A stretch of DNA of 64,000 bases from Prinsepia uniflora (taxonomy: Eukaryota > Streptophyta > Magnoliopsida > Rosales > Rosaceae): contig CM064863.1 in the NCBI GenBank assembly GCA_032719365.1, positions 65,001,583 through 65,065,582 of the forward strand, in the 5' to 3' direction. Numbering within the stretch: the stretch's first letter is position 1; each line of letters begins with the position of its first letter. This document shows positions 34,402-46,727 of the stretch, piece after piece. The notes beneath the pieces are model-generated. The model made no database searches, was not told where the DNA came from, and was given only the letters and a program-made list of their open reading frames with translations. Both the position numbers and the translations under genes were made by a program.

Positions 34402-37400
34402 TGTAACGACCCGTCCCGAATTCCGGGATTAGTTTAGTGACTAATCTTGATTAGCGAGGTTGAACGGTGGTTAGTAGGGCGGAATCGGACAAATTGTGCA
34501 AAATGACCGTTTTGCCCCTGGTCGTGGGCAAAATGTTGACTTTTTGTTCGGGCGGTCAAATGGACTTTGACCGATGACCGTGACGTAGTTCGGGACGTCA
34601 CGAGTTCATAGACAGGCGGCACGTTCGATTCCGACATTCGTAGTGAAAGTTATGGTGTTCGGAAGTTGAGGGGTATTTTGGTAATTTGGCTTATTAGGGG
34701 CCAAATGTTGACTTTTTGATCGGGAGGTCCGATGGGCGAGGGCCAAGGACCGTTACGTAGGTATCGTCGATACGAATCCAACGACAGGCGGCATGCCGAA
34801 ATCGGAGATTCGACGACAACGTTATGGTCAAGGAAACGAACTAACGAACCGAGGCCCCGATTAAAATAATATTATAATAGTGAATAGTGACCGTTGACTG
34901 TGCACCTCTGGATGAGTGACAAGTGTCACCCATCCCCTAATCTAAGCCCTAAAACCTGATCCATGTCTCCCTACATCATCATTACAACCTCATTATCACC
35001 ATTAATCTAAACTAATTAATCCCCATAATTCTCCTTCTGTGTCTTTGAACCCGTGAGCAACTGAGTGTGAGGGATGGGGGAATTGGCTGATTTCTTGCAG
35101 CAAAATTGGGAGAATTGAGTGAGTTTGATGACTGTATTAACTGAGTGAATCACGGGAGACAGAGTGTGGGGGGGCTGAAGCAAAAAACCGAAAATTGAGT
35201 TTGGGAGGGAAATTCGAAATCAAATCATAGGGCCGTGGGGATTGAATTGGGGATTACCTTCAGCTTCCTGGGAGTGCCACGATCTTAATTGTCGAAGAAA
35301 CGAGAAGAATTGGTGCCGTTTTGGCTCTGAACGGGCTTGGTGACAGAGGAGGAATTTCGAGGTTGAGTCGTGATCGTGGAGTGTTTAGACGACGGAATTG
35401 AGGTGGGGAACTTGCTTATCATGACCCCACGATGCTTCTGGGTTCGTCAATTGAAAGGAAACGGTCGTGGTTGACGAAACTCCATGCTTGAACAGTGACT
35501 GTGTTCGAGCTTGAGTTCATTGGGTTAGAGGTGAGATTGTACGAAATTAATCTTGTAGAAATGATCCTTACACTCTCACGATACTCACTGTGTTAATTAA
35601 TTTGAAAAACAGGGTCGAAATCTATGAACCCGAATCGGAGACCCGTCGAGGATCGATCGATAGTCGTGAGGCTTTAGACCACCATTCGAGAAATTGAACT
35701 TGCAGAACTTAATTATAGTTGGATTGGAAGGGATCAGTTGAAAGAACGGATCGAATTGAGGTTAAATTGAATGAGATTGAATCGGGTCTGTTCGCGGGTT
35801 TTTCAACCCGTTTACCAGACAAACGGGCGAAGGGGATGACTGTGCTGGTACTGTAGCTGGCGCGTGGCTTCCACGCGCAGCCGCTTGCGGCGGCGCGTGG
35901 TGGCGCGTGATTGGGAATCTTGAGGTGAGGTCAACATGACTTTTAATCCATTCGATGTAACGGACATTTTGGAATTGGTTTCGGGTCGATCGGACAACGT
36001 CTCGATAGTGTTCGGGATGTCCGAAGGTTTAAAATTAAGTTTAAAAATAAGTAAAAATTCGGGAAAATTACGGGACTTTGATAGGATGTTAATGATGAGG
36101 TTAGTAACCCTCTAATGTGATTTGGACAGGATTGGCAGTCCCGGTGATAGTGGTGTGGCCCGGGAGGGCCGGTGGCACGCGTATCGAGGCACACGGTTAA
36201 AACGGTCTGTGAGTGGACTTTGGTTTTATAAATTCTATGCATGCTTAAATGTTTTACATGGATTATGATTGTGATTGTATGATGTTGGTTTGGTTGTTGG
36301 TAAATTTTACGGTTTCACGTATTTCGAGGCGATTTACGTGCTTGCACGTAAATCGAGGTTTTCTGGTTTTACATGGATTTCCCATATTTATGACTTGGAT
36401 ATAATGTGATGAAATGGTTTTGAAATTGGAAATATGAACTCGGGCTTGAGGCCCAATTATGTTGGAAATTTCGGACTTGGAGTCCATTTGAATATCGGGC
36501 CGGGGGCCCAGTTGGTTAATGAAATCGGGCCAGGGGCCCAGTTGGTATGAAATCGGGCTGAGACCCATTTGAGTTATATTATCGGGCCAGGGGCCCAGTT
36601 GATTTGTGAATTCGGGCCGTGGGCCCAGCGGGTTTATAAGGTCGGGTTGCGGGCCCAATTGGTTTACAAATCGGGCCGTGGGCCCAGTGGTTCATAAAAT
36701 CGGGCATGAGGCCCAGTTGGATTATAAATGTGATTTTGGGTCAGGGACCCTAAATGGAATTATGTGGTTTTATGGAAATTTCGGGCAGGGCCCAATGGTA
36801 ATAATGTGATAAAAGGATTTAATAAAACTGTTTTCCATATACCATCTGGATACAAGGATATATGATGGTCTCCTCCAGATGTCTGGGACACTGAGGAAGT
36901 CACGGTGCATTGCCTGCGAGGGGTCATTATACGGAGCAGCCGGACCGTATGATGACTCAGGAGCAGGATTGCTATGATTGACGTCAGGGACGTCAGACAT
37001 CAGGGATGTCAGATATATGGACCCGGAGAGACCCCGGGCAGCACGCGTAGCTTATGAAACCGTGAGATATGACGTCAGGGACGTCTAGCGTCTGGGACGC
37101 TACGCATCTGGGATGCTGGTGATGGTAATGGTAAAATATGGTTTAATGAATAAAATGGCTTATTGGTTGGATATGTGTTATGTGGTAAAAATGGATTATT
37201 GGTTATGAAATGGTATGTCGGGTCAGGGACCCTAAATGGTTTCGGATTTTAAATTGATGTTCAATTATGGTCGTGGGTGGTGACCCACATGGTTTTAATA
37301 TGTATGGTGGTGGTATTCCACGGTTTTGGGCTGAGTTCCCACACTTGGTTTTTGGTTAACGGTTTTTGGGCTAAGGCCCTAATGGCTCGGTTGAGCAAAC

Positions 37401-37710
37401 GTTTTGGTTACTGGTTTTTGGTGGCATGCATACGTTTTTATTGGAGGGCATAAATGTCTTATAAATGTATTTGGTAAACTTATTGGTTTTTGTCCACTCA
37501 CAGCTTTTGGTTTTAATGCCCTTCAGGTTGATCACGGATGCGACTGCAGCAGAGACTGGGACATTGCACACCTCCTCCATCGATCCTTGCGCACTCTGGA
37601 TGCCCCGTTTGGGCAGTGATTCTTGGTTATCCCTTGTCTAACACCCCTTGTTGGACGGGAGCAGGGCATATTCCATGTTAATCCCGGGTGGATTGGGATG
37701 GGTCCTGTCA
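34402..37710 (+). mobile_element. Element D: solo chromovirus LTR inside the CACTA element
   Basis: It starts TGTAACGACCCGTCCC and ends GGATGGGTCCTGTCA; 3,309 bp. An exact TSD CGCAC flanks it (34397-34401 and 37711-37715). It is a solo LTR related to C in the opposite orientation. It contains the GC-rich CACGCGC block (35850-35910), a hairpin repeat array (36438-36795) and GACGTCAGGGACGTC-type repeats (36980-37110). It shows that D arrived after the CACTA element had captured the HINT fragment and settled here, or while it sat elsewhere. Confidence 0.93.
36438..36795 (+). repeat. Array of short hairpin repeats in LTR D
   Basis: About ten units spaced roughly 28-40 bp. Each holds a small inverted repeat of the form TCGGGC...GCCCA followed by GTTGG/ATTGG. 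Stems vary together: GGGCTTGAGGCCC, GGACTTGGAGTCC, GGGCCAGGGGCCC and GGGTCAGGGACCC. Comparable arrays occur in C (16680-16770), E (40710-41060), F (48710-49080) and K (62330-63090). Confidence 0.75.
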
Positions 37711-37715
37711 CGCAC

Positions 37716-38204
37716 CTTAAGGATGCAACTGAATCTCCACCAACTGACCAGATTTTCAATCCTCAACACAAAAATGAAGTTTTTCCCTCGTTGAACAGGA
37801 AAATCGGGGATAGAGAAAGAGGGCTTCAGTGGGTTCGAATACGGACTGCGGCTTTGGTGGGTATCGGTGGGATTTGGGGTTGGTTTATGAGGATGAATTG
37901 GTATGGTGGGGGCGACGATGGTGGCGACGATGGGGCGGAGGTGAGAGGCCGATTTGTTCCTTGGCTTCGTCCAGAGGAGCAGAGGTGACTGTTGATCCTT
38001 CGCGGTGCAGAGGTGACTGTTGATCCTTCGCGGTGCAGAGGGAAGAGAAGGGGGGAGCCAATTTTTGAGTGGCTGATTTTGGATTCTAAGAATACAAATA
38101 GTTGGGTAATTTTTTTTCTTTCAGAAACAACTCAAAGTGCGAAAGGCTGAGTGTTGGCGCCTTTAGAACTCAAAGTACGGGAACTGAAAATTTTGGGTTA
38201 TAAA
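37716..38204. other. GC-rich segment in the CACTA element, possibly captured
   Basis: This stretch is GC-rich compared with the rest of the element and, on the minus strand, C/T-rich and able to encode Ser/Pro-rich peptide (SAPSSPPSSPPPYQ near 37950-37910). It lies upstream of the HINT exons on the same strand, so it could be a captured 5' exon or leader. I could not match it to the HINT N-terminus. A 27-bp unit, GCAGAGGTGACTGTTGATCC and 7 more bases, is tandemly doubled at about 37977-38036. Confidence 0.4.
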
Positions 38205-38484
38205 AAATTTCGTTGTTTTAAGGGCGTGCATCTACACGCCATAACAGCTCATTTCTTTAGGGCACACAATGCACGCCTTAAAAACCTTATTTTTAGGGCA
38301 CACATTCAAAGCACGCCCTAAATAGCTAAAAACGAAGGCGCACACATAGTGTGCGCCCTAAATGGTCTAAGAATAGCCTTTTTTAAGGCATGCAAAAATG
38401 CACGCCCTAAAAAGTACCTTTTTAAGGCGCGCATTTTTGCACGCCCTAATTTGTGCGCCCTAAAAGCTATCCATTGGTGTAGTG
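38205..38484. repeat. CACTA right subterminal palindrome array
   Basis: At least six copies of the AGGGCGTGCA/TGCACGCCCT motif in head-to-head pairs, with the same design as the left end, finishing at the GGTGTAGTG tip. Confidence 0.85.
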
Positions 38485-38487
38485 ACC

Positions 38488-39789
38488 TTTTGCTTAAATA
38501 GTAAGTTAAGCCAAAGATTGCCCATCACTTTTGAGGCACCCCACATATATATCAATAAACTTCTAATGGGATAGTGCTGGGTCGACATGTCCTTCAGATC
38601 GAGGGTTGTATAATCATAAGGCAGCTAGCTGTGTCCAGGACATTGGATGAAACATGCATGATCTGCTCAACGTACTCACTACAAGAATTGTGATCTTGCG
38701 CGCCCGACCAGATTTTGCCTAATGAAGCTTGATTTCGTCGCCTAAAGTCACTTTCTCTGTGTATTAGACATATTTGTAGGGCAAAAATATATCGACTTTT
38801 ATCCATACAAAACATATATCGACTTTTATCCATACAAAACATTTTTGACTATCAGACGATTTTAATTTCTTGAAACATCATGACGTTTGACGTTTGAGAT
38901 TTAGCCACATAAAACCACAAAGTAAACGATCCAATATTAAAAATGCAACCGGTGTGGGTCTGGTTTTTACATTATATATCTTCATAAATAAAATACATTT
39001 GAAGTATTATTAAAATGAATGAATTTTTGAATTCTTATTATTTTTTTTGTAATTATTATTAAAAAGTTTTAATTTTTAAATTATTATTAAAAAGTTTGAA
39101 TTTTTGAATTATTATTAAAATTATTAATGAATTATTATTAAAATATTGAAATTTTGAAATATTATTAACATTTTTTAAATTTATTTTAAAATTAGTAATG
39201 AATTATTAAAAATTTGAGTTATTACTAAAATGAATTAATTCTGGAATCACTAAAGTAAAGTCGACATTGCTTGAAAAATAGATTAATTTCGTAGGCCAAG
39301 ATATTCGTATGGCAAAGCTACTAGAACGCCTGCATTTATTTTATGTTTAATTAATAAAAACGTTTTTAAATTATACGAAATGGACCGATTTAATCATCAA
39401 CATTTATTTCATGTACTCCTAGAATGCCTACACCAAATATTAGGCAATTTAAATTTCGTGGGATTAGGTAATGGTCTGCAAAAAAACGATGGTAACAAAA
39501 TATTTTTTGACGATTGAATGACTTTAACTCCTTGAAATCTCAAGATGTCGACGGACAAAGTTTAGACACATAAAATCACAAAGTGAACAGTCCGATCTTG
39601 AAAATTCGATCGTTTGAATATCAGTTAAACAAAAACTTTGAAACACGTATTAAAATGTACTTGAAGATTGTTAAGTGTTTGATGAATTTGAGGATTTTAC
39701 CATTTTCAATATTGTTCGAAATTAATTAAACAGTCTAACTGTATATATTTTGAACATAAAATCATAATATTTCTTTCATGTTCACATGG
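38488..39789. other. AT-rich spacer with a lone CACTA-like tip and a diverged duplication
   Basis: At 38677 the sequence CACTACAAGAATTG resembles a CACTA tip, without a partner end. Two diverged stretches (about 38851-38935 and 39510-39595) share a CTTGAAA...GACG...CACATAAAA.CACAAAGT pattern. The segment 39000-39235 is a degenerate ATTATTAAAA-type simple repeat. No gene. Confidence 0.45.
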
Positions 39790-40286
39790 ACTCGCACTCT
39801 AAGTCAAAAGTATTTCCAACAGGGTCTCAAGCCCAAAACATCATTTCATAATTCCGAAAACTATTAATTCAATAATGTATTCATATTTGACTCCAAATCT
39901 AAGTCAAAATCATTATCCAATTGGGTCTCACGCTCGGAATACTATTTTCATGCAGTTTCGTAAAATCATCCACAAACCGATAATTAAATCCACAAAATCA
40001 TCAAGTAATGATATCAATTCATCATTCAAATCATTTCAACTCAAATCATACGATAAAGCATTTAAAACATTTATGCATGCATCACATTTATAAAACAAAA
40101 GTCCCCTCACACACCGTCCAAGCTGCTCCATTCCGAGCTGTTCGCTTTTCCGTAATTCTCAGGAATCATCGATCCTGTCAACAATCATCATCGAGGGTCA
40201 CTAACACCCCAAATAATCTCACATTAAAATTCCCTAATTTTTTTGGGATTTAAATATGTATTAAAAACATAACCTAACACTTTGGA

Positions 40287-43005
40287 TGACACGACCCACC
40301 CCCAATCCCCCGGGATTAAGGATTAAGTCATGCTCCCGTCTAACTTACTCGTGACATGAAGGCTAAACCGACGTTCAACCTCCATGTGACACGTAAGTCA
40401 AACAAGGGATTCCCAAACGACCCATTTCAAACTGCTGGACCTCCTCGAGCGCGCAAACTCTACTGTGGATCGCGTGTGTGATGTCTCCATTTCTGTCGAC
40501 CAATAACCCACACCGCGACAACCTGGAGGGTATCGAAAACACAAAAGACTGTGAGTGGACAAAAATAAGGATAAGTTATAAAACAGTTTATCAGAAAAGA
40601 CAATTTATACCCTCCATTTAAAAATCAATGCATGCATAATAAACTCATTTCATAAAACCATTTCATATTTAATTACGAAAACCTAACTTATTTATTTTTC
40701 TCAAATCCTAGGCCTCAGCCCAAAACCATCAAAATCCATCTCATTCGGGGCATAGCCCCAAACCATCGGAAAACCATCATTATTAAACATCATCAAGTTA
40801 TCTTTGAAAATCCATAACACATGTGAAAACACATTTGAAAACACATTTCCATCCATCGAACCTACTGGATCTATCCGAGTCTTTAAACTCAATCCAGGCC
40901 TCAATATAATCCGAGTCTTTAAATTCTCGAGTCTTTAAACTCAATAGGCCTATGGGGGAAATCACAATATCCGAGTCTTTAAACTCAATCCGGGTCTTTA
41001 AACCCAATCCGGGCCCGCCCCCGTCATAATCATATCCGGGTCTTTAAACCCAATAACCATATCAAGAAAATCCAATCCAAAACCATTTTAAAACCATTTC
41101 CAAATCTGAATTCGAAATCACCATTTCGAATTCCAAACTGAATATGAAATCAGCATCCCGAATCCAAATCCAGAATCATATCCATCATCCATTTCCAAAT
41201 CCAAATCCGGAACCATCATTCCCTAAGCCGGCATCCGGAATAAGCATTCCAGACCCAAATCCGGAAATCCACTTTCAAGTTCCAAAACTGAATCCAGAAT
41301 CGTCATCCTAAAATCCGTTTCCAAAACCTGAAATCACGTTTATCGAAACCATTTTTATGAACTGGGCTTCAAGCCCGAAATCACGTTTCCAAAATCACTT
41401 TTAAATCATTGAAATCAAATCATATTTCAAATCCTAAAATCAAATCATCAAAACCATCATCAAACCAAAAGAGAAAACCATATCTCGTAAAACGTGCACT
41501 TCCGTAAATATCTCGAAATACGTATAAAACCATAAATCATCAATATCAATTCACAAATATAGAAATCACGTATAGAAATCATATAAAACATATATGCATG
41601 CATCATAAGTTCGAAAACAAAGTCAACTCACAGACCATTACGCCGCTGCCTCGATACGCGTACACTTACGCCGTTCCGGCTAATCCGCTATATCCGGCTT
41701 TCCCGAACCTGTCCAAATCCCATAATAAGGTTACTAACTACTTCATTAAGTTTCTACTAAGTCCCCGTAATTTTTCTGAATTTTTTAACTATTTTTAACC
41801 GAGCCCTACAACCTTCGGATATCCCGAAACATATCGAGACGATGTCCGATCGACTCGAAACCAGTCTTAAAATGTTCATTACATCGAATACTTTAAAAGT
41901 CGTGTCGAAACCTTCCTCAAAATGTGTGCCTCGCGCCCACATGCGTCGCCCAAAGGGGTCGCTCGTGGGCCTCACGCGCCGCCACTTTTCATCTCTGTCC
42001 TCTCGCTGAACCGGGTCCAGACCGGTTCAATTCAGACTGGTCCAAACGAATCGGCGCTCAAGGTTTTCTCTGGTTTTCCATCCTTTTCCTTCGTTTTAAT
42101 CCCAATAGCTTCATCCTAACCTCTACAAGTAATCCAGCTAATTAAATCATGAAATTAGAGTCTGTTATATACCTACCCGATCAACCTTCAAGCGACATTC
42201 TTCCTCCCTCGTTCTTCCATGGTTTCAGCCTTCCATTTTCTTGGTTTTCGATTCCAAACAACCTATGTAACCTCGAGAGACCAGTTTCAATGAAGAAAAC
42301 TAATCAATAAGCACTAAATCGTGGCTAACCATTTCTGAGTCCAACTGAACCGTTTACTAAAATCAAGACTTACCACCATCGCCGTTCACCGTCGTGGGCA
42401 CCACCACGTGCGTCTGAGTCCCCTGTCCAACCCTCCTTCAGACGCTATGGCCAAAAGTTGAGGTTCGAAGGTGATTGTGTCAATTGATGTTCACGGGTTG
42501 CAAAGAATTTCCTGGTTCAGAACCGCCACCCACGACGGTCTTCACGGTGGCACCAGCCTTATCATCTAGCCTTTCACACACTTCTCTCTTGAATTGTTTC
42601 TCACGGTTCACACACACACACACACACACACAACATTAGCCACTCTGTTCCTCTATTTCAAAACACACAAAATATCTCTCATTCCTATTTTAAAAGAAGT
42701 GTGAGGCGGCAGGGAGGTTCCACAAGCCTCTAGAGAGGGCCAAGTGTCACCTTTTCTGTGGGAAAGTGTTTCAAAACAGCCAAGTGTCCCTTGATCACTG
42801 GGCACTAATCCCAATGCTAGCCAAATGACCAAAATGCCCCTTGAGGTGAAATTACCAAAATACCCCTAGCGCGTTCATACCCTTAACTATGTCGTCCGAA
42901 CTCCAATGACAACGTGTTGCCTGTCGTTGTACTCAGGGAATCGAGACCTACCTAACGGTCCTCGAATTACGTGAAAAGTCCATGTCGTTTGAAAAGTCAA
43001 CAACC
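40287..43005 (-). mobile_element. Element E: truncated chromovirus LTR inside H's 3' LTR
   Basis: It begins on plus with TGACACGACCCACCCCC and runs colinear with F (48272 onwards) up to a shared AAAAGTCAAC at about 42995-43003. There it stops, and H sequence resumes by 43012. The remaining LTR head of about 350 bp and about 0.5 kb of adjoining H sequence have been deleted, so no right TSD exists. It contains GAGTCTTTAAACTC hairpin repeats (40870-41060) and a CA microsatellite (about 42609-42631). Confidence 0.85.
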
Positions 43006-43663
43006 CGTTCCACATGGTCTGTTCTTGGCCTGTTCATCGTCGAATTCCTTTGATTTTGGAATGGTTAAACTCGTAAAGGTCTCAGGAACCTTAAATTAAA
43101 CTCAATTTTAACAATCATGATCCAGAAGTTCAAATTCGAAATTCTAAGATTTCGAAGGTTTCTGGGTTTGAGTTTCGGGTCTGTTTCAGGTTCTTCTTCT
43201 TTCAATTTCTCTCAGTTTTCCTCTCTGGTTTCACTCTTCTTCTGAGTTTTGTACTTTGTTTTCCATTCCCTTCAAACCCGAATTCAAATGAAACCTGAAT
43301 ACATAACTTACACATAATCCCCCATGTGGTGCCAGCAATCCATTTTTCACGGGGACACATGTCGCCAATCTGTAAAACGTGTTGACTCATCAAAATACAA
43401 CCAAATGACCATTTTTCCCTTGCATAATTACCAAAATGCCCCTAGTCTTCCTAGACCCGTAACTTCCTCATCCGATCTCCAATTTTGACATGCCGCCTGC
43501 CTACGGACTTAGCGTCTTGAGACCCATGCAATGGTCCAAAAAAAATATGCAAAAAGTAAACCAATCAAAAAGCCAACTTTTGACCACTTAAATTAAGGGA
43601 AAAATTGTCACTTCCTTCTAAAATTTCCAAAATTCCCTTTTTCGAATTTCTGGGTCGTCACAA

Positions 43664-43679
43664 TTTTTCCCCCCTTAAA
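43664..43679 (-). other. Polypurine tract of element H
   Basis: The minus strand reads CTTTAAGGGGGGAAAAATT directly before the 3' LTR start (GTGACGACC). This is the expected primer for plus-strand DNA synthesis and fixes the LTR boundary. Confidence 0.75.
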
Positions 43680-43819
43680 GAATTTCATCCTCGAAATTCC
43701 AGTAAAAAAGTGTGGACAACATCTCTTAAAGCAAGTACGTTCAACCTTAAACAAGATCACAATCAATATAATAAGCACCATACCACAATCTGTACTGAAT
43801 GTTCCTTAAAGTTCAGATC

Positions 43820-46110
43820 CTATCTTAGTTCCAAGGATGGTCTCTTAGGTACATGAGGCTCATCATGCACATACTTCTGAAACATCGACACATGAAATAC
43901 ATCATGAACTCCAGAAGGTTCTGAGAGTAACGCTAATTTGTATGCCACTGGGCCAATCTTCTCAACGATCTCATAAGGCCCAATAAAATGGGGACTCAAC
44001 CTCCTGTGTCTACCAAATGACACCATACTTAAGCTCTTACCTCAAAATCTAGATCTTTGATTTGACAGTTAGCATGACTTTTCGGACGATCCTGAGTGGT
44101 CTTACGTCTATCTCTGAGAATTATTGTCTTTTATCCTGTTATTTCTATCATCACAGACGTCAGTAATGCCTACTCACCTACCTCGGCCCAATAACCGGCA
44201 TCCAGTACTATCATCCTTACAGTGTCTCAAATGATGCCATTCAAATACTTGGCTGGTAAGAAATGTGTTAACTTCGTAAGTTGATCCACAATCACCCACA
44301 ATTCCATCATCTTTGAAAGCAAGGTCATGCTAATTTCTTAGTCTCAACTCCAATCCTCATAACACACCAGATAAAATCCTGAAGTTAGACTACAATAATC
44401 CGATCTATCAGAACATGCCACACATGGAAACTAGCCAACAATGCTCTCTCATCATCTGCCTCAAGAATGACTCCAATCATGTGGAGTTCTACTAGTAATA
44501 GAACATAACCCGTCCTCCGGTGCATTATAGAACCTGCTAACTTCCTACTTAGGGCATCAGCTATCCCATTAACCTTCCCTAAGTGATACTCACTAGTACA
44601 ATAAAAATCTTTCATTAATTCCAACCATCGTCTCTGTCTTAGATTTAAATTTTTTTGATTGGAAAAATATTACAAACTCCGATGGTCAAACAAAATCTTG
44701 TAGGTCTCTCGATAGAGATATTGCATCCATATTCTCAACACATGGACCACTACAGTCAATCCCAAATCAATAGTATAAAACCTCGTAAGGATGCATCACT
44801 ACACACTCAAGAAGGGTCAATATCGAGCAGAAGTTAATAGTCTTTTCAATTTTTTTAGAAACTCTGCTCATAGTTCTCATCCAATACAAATTTCACTCCC
44901 TTCTAGGTCAAGCAAATCAACGGGCAAATATTGTAGAGAATCCCTCTACAACCTGTCGTTGGTGCACTCATCAGTCCAAACGCCATCTCCAGAAACTCAT
45001 AATGGCCATATCGAGTTCGAAATATTATCTTCAGAGCATTTTCCTCTTTTACTCGCAACTGATAGTAACCAGACTAATGATCCATGTTTGAAAAGTGCTT
45101 GGCCCCTCTCAATAGGCCTGACAAATCATCAATCCGTGATAGGGGATACTTGTTCCGTACTACCACATTATTGATCTACCTGTAGTCTATACACAATCTC
45201 ATGCTACCATTATTTTTCCTCAAAAATAACATTGTGGCTTCCCCAGGGTGATATGCTCGGTCAAATAAATCTCATATCCACCAAGTCCTGTAAATGTACC
45301 TTCAGTTCCCGTAACTCTGCAGGTGCCGTACGATATGGTGTTTGAGAGATAGGGTTCTCGTACATCAATCACATGAGCCAAGTAACCCTAGCAACCTCAC
45401 CTCAAAAAACTATCTGCAATGAGGGCTGATATAACTTCGAAGGATAACACTCTCTGATCTCCCTGAGATATAGCCTCTGGAAATCCTAGGCTCCAAAATA
45501 TCACTTTCTTATCGAAACACTCGATACCTCGAAACACTCGATAGAGGTATAATGGGTCGTCAACCAATCCATCCGAAGGATAACTTCAAAATCATATACG
45601 TCCAGGAATATCAAATTAGCCACTAGGTTAATACCACCTATCATCACTGGGTAACCTCATATCACTAGGTTTACCACATTTATATCTCCCGTCGGTGTAC
45701 CGATTCCCATATCTCAACCAATCGCGGACGTCTCTCAATCCGCTAACAATGCATAACCTCGGGAAACAAAAGTGGGTAGCCCGGAAGCTATTAAAATGCA
45801 TTCATCATGATAAAAAATAGTGTGCATACATATCACCACTCTAGGGGCTACCCGGCCTGGTGCTGAGTAACTACAAATACTCAGGCATATGGTCCCGATG
45901 TTTGACCACGTCTTCTAGGTCCACCACGAGCCCTACGAACTCCTCTCTTACCTGTCCCATCAGAAGTTGAGACCATATTCGGACCCTACTCAACTGCACC
46001 CAAACTTGTACCACTACCACCTAGTCGGCATGGACACTCTCTCATGATGTGACTAGGCTGTCCACAGGAATAAGAAATCACTGTATGTCTACCACTATAT
46101 CTCTCAGTGG
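43820..46110 (-). pseudogene. Element H gag-pol remnant (zinc knuckle, protease, RT, RNase H, integrase tail)
   Basis: On the minus strand, in order: a gag CCHC zinc knuckle (CGQPSHIMRECP, about 46062-46027); a protease-end segment (YVYDFEVILRMDWLVDDPLY, about 45600-45545); the RT start (ATMLFLRKNNGSMRLCIDYR, about 45240-45180); an RT middle resembling YHQLRV...FRTRYGHYEFLEMAFGL (about 45070-44985); an RNase H end (MELMKDFYCTSEYHLGKVNG and ADALSRKL, about 44624-44530); and an integrase C-terminus (RRLSPHFIGPYEIVEKIGPV, then VHDVFHVSMFQKY, about 44010-43870). Frames shift repeatedly, the RT catalytic box is not readable, and most of the integrase core is absent. The coding interior is about half the usual length. 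Not functional. Confidence 0.83.
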
Positions 46111-46715
46111 ATCCAACTAATGTCTCACTAGATTGAGCTGACTTTTGGGGTCTAAGCCCAAATCTCCGTGTGCCTCAGGTTTCCACCCGAACCCTCGTTC
46201 GCTATGTGAAATCGTAATCGTGTTTCAACCTTCTCAGCTCTTCCCAAGCTCTGATACATTACGATGACTAGTCTCGAGTCCTAACAAATATCCTGACTCT
46301 TTTTTAGTCCAATTTCAATATCTTGACTCCTCTCGAGTTCAATTCCAACATCCACTATCAATGCCACCATAGCAAACACCGATGGGTGAACCACATCCTA
46401 TTAAGAATCTCCCATCACACACTTAACCATCAAACACACATTCCCACTGAGGAATTTGCTGAACCATCTCATCCCGGGTCCAACCCGCCCATCGATGCTC
46501 AGTTCTAGCCTCCGAGCTCATTCCCTCTCGGGACCCACATAAGTTCTCATTTAACGGAGTACAATGATCAATATCTGACCCAAAATCTAGGGCCAATTCC
46601 ATCCCAAAATCTATCCAGGGATCTCATATACCTTCGTATCTCATCTCATTACTAGGTCGTGCACGGGGCTTGCATTTTGGAGGCATAACGGGGCAAAAAA
46701 AATCAGTAACCCAAT

Positions 46716-46727
46716 GCTCTGATACCA
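46716..46727 (-). other. Primer binding site of element H (initiator tRNA-Met)
   Basis: The minus strand reads TGGTATCAGAGC, an exact match to the standard site complementary to plant initiator tRNA-Met, three bases from the LTR edge at 46731. Confidence 0.88.

Larger units (their letters stand above)
25520..38484 (-). mobile_element. CACTA (En/Spm) transposon, 12,965 bp with a nested solo LTR
   Basis: The left end is CACTACACCAAAAGAGG and the right end is ...CCATTGGTGTAGTG, whose reverse complement is CACTACACCAATGG: ten matched terminal bases. A 3-bp TSD ACC flanks it (25517-25519 and 38485-38487), as expected for CACTA elements. Both ends have dense palindromic subterminal repeats. Inside, on the minus strand, are a TNP1-like gene, the last exon of a TNP2-like transposase, and a captured HINT-like gene fragment. 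Solo LTR D and its duplicated CGCAC account for 3,314 bp, so the original element was about 9.65 kb. The catalytic transposase core is missing, so it would need TNP2 from another element. Confidence 0.92.

Noticed and set aside
37716..38040. First exon of the captured HINT gene
   Set aside because: Orientation and GC content would fit, but I could not find the HINT N-terminal motif, so it is listed only as a GC-rich segment.
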